DNA of 64,000 nucleotides from Microcebus murinus (lineage: Eukaryota; Chordata; Mammalia; Primates; Cheirogaleidae). The notes under the pieces were generated by a model. That model was not told the DNA's origin. It worked only from the letters and a program-made list of their open reading frames with translations, and did no database searches. Location: the NCBI RefSeq assembly GCF_040939455.1, contig NC_134108.1:35818501-35882500 (forward strand), read 5' to 3'. Position 1 is the first letter of the stretch. Every line of letters starts with the position of its first letter. The position numbers and the translations under genes are program-made. Positions 51,106 through 63,515 of the stretch are shown here, one piece after another.

Positions 51106-51400
51106 CACTGTGGTCCCCAACCCCTGAGCCACAGACCAGTGGTGGCCTGTGGCCTGTTAGGGACCAGACCACAGAGCTCTGCTGCCTGCCATCCAACCCC
51201 CCGCAATCCATGGAAAAAATTGTCTTCCATGAAAGTTAGGATCCGGGGGGTAGTGAAGCTTCAGCTGTATTTACAGCTGCTCCCCATCACTGGCATCACT
51301 GGCTAAGCTCCACCTTCCACCTCCAACCCCCCATCTGTGGAAACATTGTCTTCCATGAAACCAGTCCCTCGTGCCAACACATTGTTGGCTTCTGCACTGT
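51106..51400. mobile_element. non-autonomous hAT-like DNA transposon inside L1
   Basis: Starts 'cactgtggtccccaacccc' and ends 'cattgttggcttctgcactg', weak inverted repeats. It contains two 'ttgtcttccatgaaa' blocks (about 51219 and 51346), a known interspersed DNA repeat motif. Family name not certain. Confidence 0.65.
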
Positions 51401-51629
51401 GACAGCTGATTGGAAGAGCCTTTGATCCTGCCATCCCACTCTTAACAATCAATCTTACAGGAAAAAAAGTGCAGACCTAAGAAGATATGTATAAAATCAT
51501 CACTGGTACTGGTAGAAAACTGCAAAAACCCAAATGCCCATCAATAGGGCAACAGCGTTCAAGTAGAGTATATGCACTCACAATGTACACTATTTTTCAG
51601 TTATTAAAAACTGTGAAAATAAACAAAAT
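51401..51629 (+). mobile_element. L1 LINE fragment, part 2
   Basis: Resumes with 'tcccactcttaacaatcaat' and 'caaatgcccatcaatagggc', the next part of L1 ORF2. Interrupted again at 51630 by an LTR. Confidence 0.75.
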
Positions 51630-52192
51630 TTAAAAGCTGATGGAACCCCTAAAACACTCAAAGCCTTGAGAGAGATGTGACTATGATTTGAGTCACAACA
51701 TATAGTTATAATTTCTGTTTCTCATATTATAGATGAACTCACTTTCTTATTTTGCTTATTCTGTACAATGACAAGAGAGCATTAAACAATGTCAGGGACA
51801 AAAACCTCTTGCCTTCTTAATTAATGACATTTGTTGTAGTTTAACTTCTCCTTTGTTGTCCAGCTTTGCTTAGACCAGATGACAGAAAACCCATGACTAT
51901 TGTACTCTCTGTAAAAAATGTTAAATGTACCCTTTCCAAAAAGAAATACTGCCCATAACCAATCAAATTGCTGTAACTATGCTTCAATCTTGTATGAAAA
52001 ATGTTGAAATCCTGCTAAACATGTCTCAGTCTCTGCCTATATAAATGAGACCTTAACTTCCCTACTTAGGATTGCTGACTCCATTCTTTTGGAATTGGTG
52101 TCTCTGGGTCAGCCAGAAAAAGTCCCATTTTGTGTTTCAATAAACTGTCTTTAAATTAGAAATCTGACCCTTTTCAGCATTTTAGGTTGACA
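51630..52192 (+). mobile_element. solo LTR of an endogenous retrovirus, inserted in L1
   Basis: A 563-bp LTR with a TATA-like box (ctatataaatgag, about 52038) and a poly(A) signal (caataaactgtc, about 52138), ending in CA. A 5-bp direct repeat, aaaat, flanks it at 51625-51629 and 52193-52197, so this is a solo LTR. No viral genes lie beside it. The organisation fits a class I (ERV1-like) element, but the family is not assigned. Confidence 0.8.
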
Positions 52193-52535
52193 AAATAATG
52201 AATTGGGTTTACATGTATTGACCAGGAGGAATTTTCATTATCTATTGTTAAATGCAAAAATTAAGTTACTGAGTCATGTTTGCATACAAACCATTTGGGA
52301 GAGGAATAAAATACCTTTAGTATGTGGACATGGATATCCATGCATTTGTATGAGAATTGAGAAAGGTGAAAAAGGATACACACCAAATTGTTGATGCTGG
52401 CTACTGCAAAAGGGTGAGATTGGATGGGGAGAAGATTATTATTAATAACTCTTTTACATTCTTCTGTGTTACTTTCTGGCTACAATATGCAATTATTAAA
52501 TTTTCTTTAAAATTGGTATTTGCTTCCTCTGCTTA
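52193..52535 (+). mobile_element. L1 LINE fragment, part 3 (3' end)
   Basis: Continues the L1: 'attatctattgttaaatgca', 'aggatacacaccaaattgtt', 'ttctgtgttactttctggct'. The three L1 parts are collinear. Confidence 0.75.
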
Positions 52536-53721
52536 CTACTGAGGAACATCTAAAAATTAGGACACACTGAATTATTCAGAAACCATGTATATCTTTTGTC
52601 TCTATTTTCCAAAAACATTTCTGATATTTTAAATAGAATGTTTTTCAAAGAAAATACCTATTGAAGTCCGTTTGTGGCTAGTGTAATGGTAGTCAAGTTT
52701 GAACACATTTTTAAACAAATGACTGGATCTAGAACTATTTTTTAAAAATAGAAAATGAAACTAACTTAAAAATTTATTAATGGAATTTATGGCATACTAA
52801 AGATAGAAGTAGGAAGAGTCCTCAGTTCTCTTTCAAACTCTGACCTAGATGGCAAAGAAAACTCAAAAATGAGAGTCTGCAAATAAGATGACTGAAAGAA
52901 GGGCTTAATAATCAGTGGCTTTGAAAAAGTATGTTCCCTTGGAAAAAGTGTCACTTCAGAAGTTTAACACAGTCTAGCAACTGTTCAACATGACGATGGC
53001 TGCAGACTGTCCCCTGCTTCTGGGTAACCCAGTGTAGACAGTGAGGTAGAGAGCCACCCACCAAGGAGACCTCACATAGCATAATAGAACAACATGGAAA
53101 CACAAGGACAGTTGAGCTTTAAAAAGTGCCCTATGACTCCAAAGCATTTGTATGCATTTAAGTCATTTCTAAATTTTCATCATCTTATTTCCATATTTTG
53201 TGATATAAGTGCTCAATTCTAGCACATTGTACTTCTGTATGTCTGGCAAGCTAAACTTCATATCTTTTTCCACTAATTTCATTTGACCTGAAATAAGTCT
53301 CTCTATACACAGAATATAACATATGACTTTTTCTTGGTACTATGTATCATGCAAATATTAGTAATTATTTAGTAAATCATACAAATCTAGCAAAACATTT
53401 TTAAAGCTATGTTATTGTTAAAACATTAAAATCAACAAAATCCAGGCTTAGATCCTTGACTCTGTAGTCAATAAGCTATCTGGGTAGTTAGAATTGTTTA
53501 TTTAAATTTTTAAAAAAAGCCTTTACTTTCTCTTTAGAATCAAGGAAGAGTTTTCTTTCACCAGAATTGGATTTAGTTTCACAGCAGGGTCTAGATTCTA
53601 TAGGCTCGTTGTCTCTTTGAGTGCCAAGAGAGGTCATTAATGTTAGTGTGTTAGCATGTTCTTATTACTAAGGATGAACGAAAAATCAGCTAACCCCGTC
53701 CCTTTTTGCTATATAATTTAG

Positions 53722-53941
53722 CCCGGGTTTCTCAACCTCAGCACTATTTGACATTTGGGGCAGGGGAATGTTTTGTTGTGAGAGACTGTTCTTTGCTTTG
53801 TAGGATGTTTAGCAGGATATCTGAACTCTGCCACCTAGATAGTAATAGTACCCTTCCCCCCAGTTGTGACAAACAGAACTGTTTTCAGACATTGCCCAAT
53901 GTCTCCTGTAGGGCAAAAATCGATCAGCTGAGAAACCACTG
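53722..53941 (+). mobile_element. MER20 hAT-Charlie element, near full length
   Basis: 'tttctcaacctcagcactat' at the start, 'ttgtaggatgtttagcagga', 'cccagttgtgacaaacagaa', 'gagaaaccactg' at the end. About 220 bp, the usual MER20 length, with terminal repeats recognisable. Confidence 0.88.
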
Positions 53942-53994
53942 AGGAAGTTCTTCTTGGACACAGGAACAAGGCTGTGTGTCCATAATTTTGGCTG

Positions 53995-54140
53995 ACACTT
54001 GTGCTCAAATGTGTCAGGCATTGTGCTGGGGTTTTATGCACATTATTTCTCATGGGTAGGTATCATTATCCCTAATTTATAGATGATAACATTGATGTCC
54101 ACAGAGAGAAAAGTGGCAGAACTGGGATCGCTGTTCCTGA
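53995..54140 (+). mobile_element. MIR SINE fragment
   Basis: 'gtcaggcattgtgctggggt', 'ggtaggtatcattatcccta' and 'aagtggcagaactgggatcg' form a clear MIR 3' half. Confidence 0.8.
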
Positions 54141-54874
54141 AGGTGGACACACCTCGGGCTCCTTGCTCAGAGGACAAAGAAGAGTTCAAGATCACCCTTA
54201 GATTAGGTGGAGAGCCCTGTCTTGGCTTGAAGCCCAGGGTACAATCCTAGTTCCTGGTAGGGCTTTGACTGTGTTGACCTTTCCATTTCTTGGCTGCTTT
54301 TTATGTCTTTGGAGCCAAGGGCTCACTCAGAAGTTCCAGAACTAACTGATCCCTTGGCCTGCCCCTGCACTGACCTAGAGCTGCAGTGCTTGCCCAGCCT
54401 CGCCCCACCCCTCCGTGTGGACTCCAGCAGTGAGCTTCTGTCAATCACATCCTGTTCTGACACCTCCTCCCTCCCTCCCTCTTTCCTTTCCTTTCCTCTC
54501 CTCTGGTGACACTAGTGACTCTACTGTTTCAAATGTCTTTTTTAAACTCTGAAAATTGGATGGGGCAGCCCTTCACCTCTGAGGCTTAGTGGCTTTAATT
54601 CCCTTTTTACCCTAGTCACGACTTCAATAGTTATGTGCACTTTGCTTGCTTAGTTCCTGCCACCCCCACTGGTAATCTAAATCCTTAGCACTAAAATGTA
54701 AGAAAAAGCAAGTAGCTCAGTGACTGTCATTTTGGGGGCACATCATAGTTGAGAGTAATCATTGAATGGGCATTCTTGTTTCTGAAGTGTGGCCTGCCCT
54801 CAAGAAAACACAAAATTATATGTTATTTTATAAATAGCAAGTTCATATATCAAATTAGTACCTTATGTATTTAC

Positions 54875-55144
<270 letters not shown>

Positions 55145-55246
55145 TGCATTAGTACTTTATATAATATTCTACTTTGGGTGGAAAACAGATTGTGCTTTAA
55201 AAAAAATCCTTTTGACTATTCTGCATATTAGAGCTCTGAACTTTAC

Positions 55247-55370
55247 TTTTTTTTTTTTTTTTTTTTGTAGAGATGGTGACTTGCTATGTTGCCCAGGCTG
55301 GTCTTGAACTCCTGGCCTCCAGCAATCCTACTGCCTTAGCCTCCCTAAGTGCTAGGATTACAGGCATCAG
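55247..55370 (-). mobile_element. Alu monomer (FLAM/FRAM-like), antisense
   Basis: A T20 head, then 'gtagagatggtgacttgcta', 'ttgcccaggctggtcttgaa' and 'tgctaggattacaggcatca'. A single arm. Confidence 0.88.
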
Positions 55371-56794
55371 TAAAAGAGTTTACTTTGGGGCCTGGCAGGC
55401 AGAAAGAAGGTAGCGTCTCTTGCTTTAGGGGCAAAATTTCCCTAAAATTCTCCTTGGCAGAAAAAGGATTCAAAATAGAAATGAGAAAGAGTTGCAGAAC
55501 AATAAGGAAAGTTACATTTCTTGTACTTCAGAATTCGTGAACTCTCTTCCTACCTGCTCAATATTGAACTGGAATGCGTGGTGGATATGTACAGTTTAGA
55601 GCTATTAAATTACAGTGTAAGAAGAGAACAGACTTACCAAGATGAAAAAATAAAATGATTCAAGGGGTTGGAAGGTCAAAGCGATAACACATAAAGCAGA
55701 TTTTCATCTGGAAAAGGGACATTTCTAGGGACTGTTCACAAGGAAATGGCAGCCAGCTCTTTTCTCAGCAAGCAAGAAGAAGGATGGGCTGAAATTTCAG
55801 CTAGCATGATTATGAGTCTGTATTAAGAAATATTTTCAGGTTATAAATTAAATGTAGCTCTACATGGTACAAAAAAGCTTGGGAAAGTCTTTTCTGGCAA
55901 TCCCTGTGGGAGATTCACCACGATTGTTCTGATTATCGAAGGCACAGACCTGGCCAAACATCTCTGAGTATTCTGTTCTCTCTTCTCTTCTTTTTCTTCC
56001 TAATGACTTAGGGATATGGCTACACATTTGATATGAAGGGGGAGGAATTCCAGTCCTGGGTCTGTAACTAACTGGCTAAGTGGCTGTGGTAATGGACACC
56101 CAAATGGGATTCTTATTTACCCCCCCCCCATGGCTTACGTGTAAATAGGGAGACAGCATATCATAATCATAAATCTGCTTAGATACCAGGTGATGAGTCA
56201 AGAGGAGAGTCTAAGAATAGTCTGATATCAAATATAGGAATGTAAGGAAAAAAGGAAAGTTCTATTTTCAAGGAAATTTGCTAAACAATTTTAATGGAAT
56301 CTGATAAACAACAAAGTATTATATTATGGATAAAATAAACATATATCTTAAGTTATTAAATGTCATGTGCTTTATATGAGCTACCAGAAAATATAACTGG
56401 ATAACTATTGAAATGTATATAGTACATTCCTTAAAAATAATCATTTGGCAATTGGTTTCACATTAAGACAGGATCTCGCATGATAATTATTTACATTTTT
56501 TTACTTGTATAGCACATGCCAAAACTTGTTTATACATTATAACTATAATTAAACTTTTACAATAATGAAGCAATAATTAAAACTCTGGAACTGCTGGCGT
56601 TTCTGTGGCTGATGTAAGTTCATGTTTGATCTTATTTTCTCTCTGCAGCAGTCACAAGGATTAAGGATACGGGGTGAGGATTCAAAATAAATATAGACAG
56701 CCTTAAAAACAACCACAACTTCAGAAGCTATAGAAAGCTTATCTTTCCTTGTTTTCCTGAGTCTTTGATGATTCATACATTTAGATCTAAATTT

Positions 56795-56910
56795 AAGGGT
56801 GCCATTCCAGGCCTACTGAATGAGAATCTTTGAGGTCAATCTTGCACTTCTGTGTTTTTTAAGCCCCACAGGTGACAATGATTGGCAGCCAATGTGAAAA
56901 ACCACTTATT
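56795..56910 (+). mobile_element. MER5A-like remnant
   Basis: 'cctactgaatgagaatcttt', 'tctgtgttttttaagcccca', 'aggtgacaatgattgg' and 'gaaaaaccactt' match the 3' half of MER5A. Confidence 0.65.
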
Positions 56911-56929
56911 TTAAATAATACCGTATGAT

Positions 56930-57060
56930 GGAAGGGGCACCACTGTTAGCCCAGTGCTACTCTGGGTCCTGGAGATGCAGTGATTACCAGAGCAGACTGG
57001 GCCTCCGCTCTCATGAAGCTTAGGGGTCACATGATGAGCACACGAGCCACAACTTACCTG
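56930..57060 (+). mobile_element. L2 3' fragment
   Basis: 'tctgggtcctggagatgcag' and 'tctcatgaagcttaggggtc' correspond to the L2 3' pattern 'gtgctggggatacag' and 'ctcatggagcttacattc'. Confidence 0.6.
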
Positions 57061-57437
57061 GCTGTGAAGGTGCTACCAGGGCACTGTGATAGGGTAATTG
57101 CAGACAAGGCTTCTGTCTCAAAGCAAGACCAGCAATGATTTGAGAGGTCAGAGAAAGCCTCTGTAAGACGGGTCAGTGTACTGGCCTTGAGAAAAAGTTG
57201 CCATGTGACACTCCACCAAAAAAGAGATTTGCAGGGAGAGGTAACAGCTAGTTTAAATGCCCTGAGCTTAAAAACCTGCTTGGTACATCAAAGGATCAAA
57301 AAGATGCCAGTGTTGACTAGAGCAACTCCAGGTCATAATGTGATTTGTTCGGTGTCATCATGGAATTTCACGTAAGTGCTTTTTCCATAGATCTAAAATT
57401 TCCTTAATCTTAAACCACTTAAAAATTATTCATTTTG

Positions 57438-57538
57438 TTGAGCCCAGGAGTTTGAGGTTGCAGTGAGCTATGATGACATCACGGCACTCCAGCCTGAGCA
57501 ACAGAGTGAGACTCTGCCTCAAAAAGAAAAAAAAAATT
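57438..57538 (+). mobile_element. Alu right-arm fragment
   Basis: 'gagcccaggagtttgaggtt', 'actccagcctgagcaacaga', then an A-rich tail. 5'-truncated. Confidence 0.88.
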
Positions 57539-58524
57539 ACTCACTTATATAAAATCTTTTTCTCATTGAAAAGTAACACAAAATGTGTAAGAGATGCTTC
57601 TTACCCTCAAAGAATGTAATCCTCAATGTACCGAGCTAACTAAAACAGAAAAAAAAAGGGGGGGAGTGGTGGTTATTAATTACTTTAGCCAAGGTCTAAA
57701 CAAACTGCTATTAGCACAAATAAAGAATGCTGAATTCCAATAGCAGATACTGAAGGTCTTTGCAGAGGTAATGTTTGAGTTTGGATTTACAAAATACGAT
57801 TTTGACAGGTGGAGATGGGGAGGGGATCTTCTCATAGGGAAGAGCATTGGCTAAGTATCAGAATCAAGACAGTTCAGATATGTTAAAAGAATGAAGAGTT
57901 GCCTGATTAACTCGAGTTAGGGTTCTAGGGGAACCTACGGGTAGAAGGAAATGCATCAAAAAGGACATTTGGTCCCTATCATAGAGGCCTTGAATTCCAC
58001 AGGAAGGAGTCTGGGGACAGCAGAGAAACACTGAAGCTGGGGAATGACAGGACAAAAGATGTGCTTAAGGAAGAAAACATTACTTTCCTGGTGCTACACG
58101 ATATGATGTACTTCACCCATGATCTCAGAGGCTGTTGAGTTATAAATGGCCTTTCTACCCTTAAACAAATAACTCAGAAATGCCGAGAATCTACAGTGAA
58201 TGTTTCTTCTGGGTCTTTGCTTGCCGTCAGCTGCCATTTCTAATTAATTGTAAACTAGAAGTTGCCAAGGGAAACAGAGAAAGTCACACTTAGTATTAAT
58301 CCTATAATCAAGTAAGAAAACTTTGAGCTCCAAATGTGGTCCCAGTCCACTATTAGGGACTAAAAAGCATGGAGCCTTGTCCTTGTACTAGCCTATTTTT
58401 TTTTTTTTTAACTTCTCAGAAGACTTTTCTACAAAATGCTCTGTCTGAATCATTAGCATCTAAGAGAACCGATCTATAAATTGAACTATCAGTGCTCGCC
58501 TCAAGAAAAACAAAAAATCCCACT

Positions 58525-58640
58525 GGATTGTAAGCTCCTCAAAGGCCTGGCAAGGCTTTTGTCCCCACCAATGCCCCAGTTCATGCTGCAAGGCACCCAG
58601 CAGCTGTGCAATAAGGAGATGTTGCACAGTGAATGCAAAA
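58525..58640 (+). mobile_element. possible L2 3' fragment
   Basis: 'ggattgtaagctcctcaaag' resembles the L2 3' consensus; the rest is diverged. Confidence 0.4.
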
Positions 58641-58721
58641 CAGCTGCACCCTTATTAATGCTGATGCCGGAACTGGGAGGGAAGGATACAGTAATATATA
58701 CCTAGAGTCATATATTAATAC

Positions 58722-58835
58722 ATAGATATAGATGTATGTTTTTCATATGTGCATATGTTTAATATATGCATATGTTTTTCATATATATATACCTTTTGCA
58801 TACATTTTTCATGCATATGTTTTCATATTTTCATA
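58722..58835. repeat. AT-rich minisatellite-like tract
   Basis: Repeated 'gcatatgttt' and 'tttttcatat' motifs, an imperfect array of about 20-30-bp units. Confidence 0.75.
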
Positions 58836-59229
58836 TCTATGGCTATTTTCTCTCCTTGCTCAGCGCTCACAGTGGTGTAATGGCACCTGAAGCTCTGCTG
58901 TCACGGAGCGCTCCTCATGCAGGAAGTCCCAGAAACATTGCTTTGGCATGTTTCAGCCATCCTTCAGCCCACTGGCGCTCAGCTATTTTTCCATCACAAT
59001 ACTCCTGAGGGCTACAGCACACCTCATCAGGAACAGTGACTCAGTGTGGCAGTGACAGACACTCTGCCCACTCTGATACGCTTCCTGGAGCAGTAGGGGA
59101 GGGATGAGACAGGGCAGTATAAACACAAGCGGTTTGACAGAAGTCCCAAAGTCCTTCTGCTATACCCTACTGGGCATCAGGTCTTAGCCACAGCCCCTAT
59201 CTGCAAATTGAGAATCACAGTATCATTTA

Positions 59230-59440
59230 AGTATAGCACCTTCAGAGTCATATGGGCATGAATCTAGTCCTGGCAACACAATTACTAGCTGAATGATCCC
59301 AGACATCAGATTTATTAGCTTCTCTAAGCTTCACTTCCCTTATCTTTAAAATAGAGAAAATAATAGTCACTATTTAAAATAGTTGCTAGAATGATTGAAT
59401 GAAGTTAAATAATATAAACTCTTGGGTACAATGTATAATC
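59230..59440 (+). mobile_element. MIR SINE
   Basis: 'attactagctgaatgatccc', 'ttcccttatctttaaaatag' and 'taatagtcactatttaaaat' follow MIR order. Confidence 0.75.
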
Positions 59441-60282
59441 ACACAAGGAGAAAGTAAGGATTTTAGCAATGCTTATTCTAAAGAACCAGCCAAGCAGAGC
59501 TGAACTGCACCACCAGTGCCCTTATAATTAAATGCTTGCCATGGAGAACATGGATGCTAATAAAATCTTTCAAGAAATCAGGTAGGACACTTGTGACAGA
59601 TCCAGCTCTCATTAAGGTGACCACATGCAGGCTGGCTTTATCAACAAGGTATGTGTGCAGGTCAGGTGTGGACCACGAGAGAGGCAAGTCCACACAGGTC
59701 AGTGCAGGCTCGGGCCCGCCACCAGGCAGGCTGAGGCCACGTGCTTAGTTGGTGTTTGGAACCATTGCTAGTGTTCTCTTTTCTCTCTGGGTTCTTATTA
59801 ACAAAGAAAAGTGGGCTGAGCCCTTGCTGGTACAGTTAACAAAGGAAACACAAAAAATGAATGCTTATATCCTTAGAAATGAAGATGGGACTCTGTTGAG
59901 GTGTTGCTGCATGAAAAGATAAACAATCAGCAAGCCTTCTTCCTTCCCCAGGAGGTGCTGGCAGATGAAGTTAAGGCCTGTCTGGCAACAGCACAGTCCC
60001 TGGTGGCCAGGTGATGTCACAGCAGGTTTTCTGCCATTAAAACAGCAAAGTCTGAATAAGTCACATCACAGCTGCGTGTCCACTTTTCCTACCCTTGATA
60101 GACTGTGTTCTAAGTCAGCAGCAAGTGCATGTGGGAATCCTGCCAAAGAGCCACAAGATAAAGAAAAGCAGGATTTTCTTCTGTTCTCCAAATTCTGACG
60201 GCTGCAGGTTAAGCCCAAATAATTGCATGCTGCTCAAATAAGCTGAAACTCATGGCATTAAGGGCAGGTATCAATATAACTG

Positions 60283-60321
60283 GGTGACAGTCATGTCACC
60301 CTGATGGGGTGACAGTCATAT
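60283..60321. repeat. short direct duplication
   Basis: 'gggtgacagtcatgtcaccc' (from about 60281) is followed by 'ggggtgacagtcatatgcc', a 12-bp core repeated at about 25-bp spacing. Confidence 0.75.
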
Positions 60322-63224
60322 GCCTACAGCTAAATGTCTGGTGTCCTGAGTGCTAGCCTGGCTCATCGGGGAAACAAAATTTTCCACTTGGAGTCAAAGC
60401 CAACCTCAACCCTTCCCATTATTCTCTTACAACTAAGGTCCCAAGCGAAGGAGAAGACACAGTTTTCTTCTCCAACAGCATGCTACAGAAGATCCCAGAA
60501 AAGCTCAGATATGTCAGGGTCTTTCACGCATAATTTTCTTCAAATCTTTTATGATTTTACTTAGATTCTGCCTTAGAATGTCAAGGTCCCTATGGTATTA
60601 CACAGCATGAATATTGGTTCTTTTTTCTTTTTCTTGAACATACCTTGTTAAAAGAAAAAGTAATAGTTCATCATGACAAAGTATGTTGGTGTCCAATGAA
60701 CAGAAGGAGGAAGTAGAAAAGACAGAGGTATCTGAAGCCTACTGACGACTGTGAGGCGTCCACAGTTGTTCACGTCTTCCTTTACTCAGAGCTCTCTCTC
60801 CTCAGATGATAGAGACAGACACATGCTCAGAGAATGTCTGCTCTTAACGCAGAATGGCTGCACCCTGTTTCTCTATTTTGACAAACTACGTGCAAGCATA
60901 GCCAGCCACATAGAAACCATTGCTCTTTTTAGGTATCTATGGTGCTGCACAAGAAATATTGCATAACGGGTAGTTTCCTCTACACTGTTTCAGTTAGAAG
61001 AATACTATTCACCCAATTTTAAACATATCATTATCTTTTCACCACTTGCCTTCAAAATTAAGGAAAAGGAATTAAGTCCATATCTTAAAGGGAGCTAGAA
61101 AAGAACATCTGGCCTCTCTCTTCTTCATTTAGAAAAGGAAAAGCTGCTTCCTGCACTCAAGAAAATACCTACAGCACGTGCACATGGGTAAGATGCAATT
61201 GCCAAAGGATAATTTGTTCTTCTGCAAAATCATCCACTAGGAAGTAAGGCTAAGGATGTTACTGAGAATAAAGAAAATGTAATCTGAATGAAATAAAAAC
61301 AACAACAAAAATAAAACCCAAGGTCAGCAAGGAATGATTCAATTCAAGAGAAAAATGTTAACTATAGTTGTGAAGACAAGTGAATTTAAAATCATATTAA
61401 GATCCCCCATTATGTTATATGACATAATACACATCATTGTAGTCAATATGTAGAGTGGGGACAATAGGAATGGATGGTTCCATTGTTTCCCTGGTATAGC
61501 GAAAGAGACTGATATGTTGAGTAAGTCATAAAAACTCTAAAGCATGCCGGTGCCATATTGATGGCTCTCAGTCTCATCGGTTTCCCGTGATCAGTCTGGT
61601 TGTTGCAGTGACTCTCACAAGCCACCTACTTCAGTACTATTTTCAGAAACAATGATCTAGAACCTGTGCAGAGAATGGAACACTGGGGACAACAGTCAGC
61701 GTCATTTGGGGCTGATCACAAAGGTGTCATATTTTGACAGTATTAAAAACTAAGAAAGTCTTATTAATTCTTGACATTTGCCAAGTTACAGCTGGTAGAA
61801 ACAGTTCAAATTATGACCAATATCGTTCATAGAAACTATTTCCAGTCTGGCACTCTCAGTTACTTTGAGGTTAACTGTCTTTAGCTATAGAAGGAAGTGG
61901 CAAATGTCATAGAAGCAAAAAGCTCCATCTATACTTGCATTCTATTCTAACCCTCAACCAACACTTCGAAGTTGGTAGAGAATTCTAGCAAAGGAAGGAG
62001 AGTGGAAGGGTGAATTTGAGGAGCCCCTATAACTTGACTTTCTACACCTCACTATGCCCTTTTTTGCTGTGTGTTTGTCAACTGCGAGTTATTGTTGACA
62101 TTGCTTTTACTTTACACCCTTCTCTGTGTGGTGCATATTAAATAAACCTAAAAGAGAAAATAGCTCCATTTACTTCAAATACTCATGTAGTCAGGAAATA
62201 AAATCAAGTTCCTACAATATCAGATTTGGAACTACTTCAGAGTGAAAAGGAAATAACAGTAAAGGCTGATGGAAAAATACCAAGCAGGGAGGTTGCCAAC
62301 CCTCCTCTCTGCTCTTTCCCCGTGTGACGAACTGTCTGACAACACCCACAATGTCAAAGGCATTGATGTTAATCATTAGGAAAAATAAGTTAGGTTAACA
62401 AAATTAAGCAAATGGCAGGATATAACAGCCTTTCTTTTCTAGTGAAGGTCTAAAAACTGTCTCTTACACACATCTTAAATCAGGCATACTATAAAAGATA
62501 CCATAGGCAGAGTCCAATTTCCACCTGCTTTTTGAAATTTTTTGCTCCCAAATCAAGTTAGATATTAACACATATCATTTTCCTTTGACTTCAAAGTATG
62601 AGTCCAGTTTTCAAACACTTCCACTTTAAAAGCCTGTGCATAAGTCACCTCTGTGCATGGGACTCACACAAATCCTGTATTTGGAACAGAATATACAACT
62701 GATCTCTACTGACCCTAAGAAGAGTTAATTTAGTGGTATGCCCAGGTGGAACAATTATTATAAGAGAAAATTCTTAACTGTTGTTCAGCTTGGTATGGAA
62801 ATTCTTCTTTTTCTAACTTTAGCATATTATTTTGAAGTCTACGTGGAAAAGGTAATCCAAGAAAGCTTAGAGGTGAAATCAACTGAGATGCCTTCTATTT
62901 ATAACAAGATGACCAGCCTTCTTATGATAGTACCAACTGTTAGAGAAAAATCATTACCTAAGGCATCTACAAAAGCAATTAAAATATATTTGTCTTCAGT
63001 TTAAGCTAGTGCTCTAAAAGTATTACAATGCTTTTGCCCAAGGTGGACTTGAAACTACCTTAAGGAACCTGGTATCAGAATGTCTTCCACATAAGCTAGC
63101 TTCATTGGCATATATGAAACAAAGCAAACCATGCCTAGGTCTGTATTTGACTGAGTAACTATCTCACCAGTTCAGTGGAAATCTGACCATGGAATGCCAT
63201 GCATGCAGTTTTGACAGGAGTTCT

Positions 63225-63515
63225 TTGATGCAGTATTTTTTCAAACCACAGGTCACTACCCCATTTAGTGGATCACTAAATCAACTCAGTGGGCTGTGAC
63301 CAGTATTTTTTTTTTAATGAAATAAAATAAAATACAATACAATAGAGTAGAAAGTATTAGGAATGCATATAGTAAGGACAAGTAATATTTCATGAAATTT
63401 TGTTTCAGTTATACTTATTATTTCATACACACATACATATACACACCAATAAAACACAATGTGATAAGAAATGTATTTGTTATTGTGTATCAAAGTTTGA
63501 GAAGTTGAAACACTA
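63225..63515. mobile_element. possible hAT-Charlie-type element
   Basis: 'tttcaaaccacaggtcacta', 'agtgggctgtgaccagtatt', then (AAAAT)/(ACAAT) runs and 'caaagtttgagaagttg' near the end, resembling a known family with 'gtgggtcgtgaccagcattt'. Family uncertain. Confidence 0.5.
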
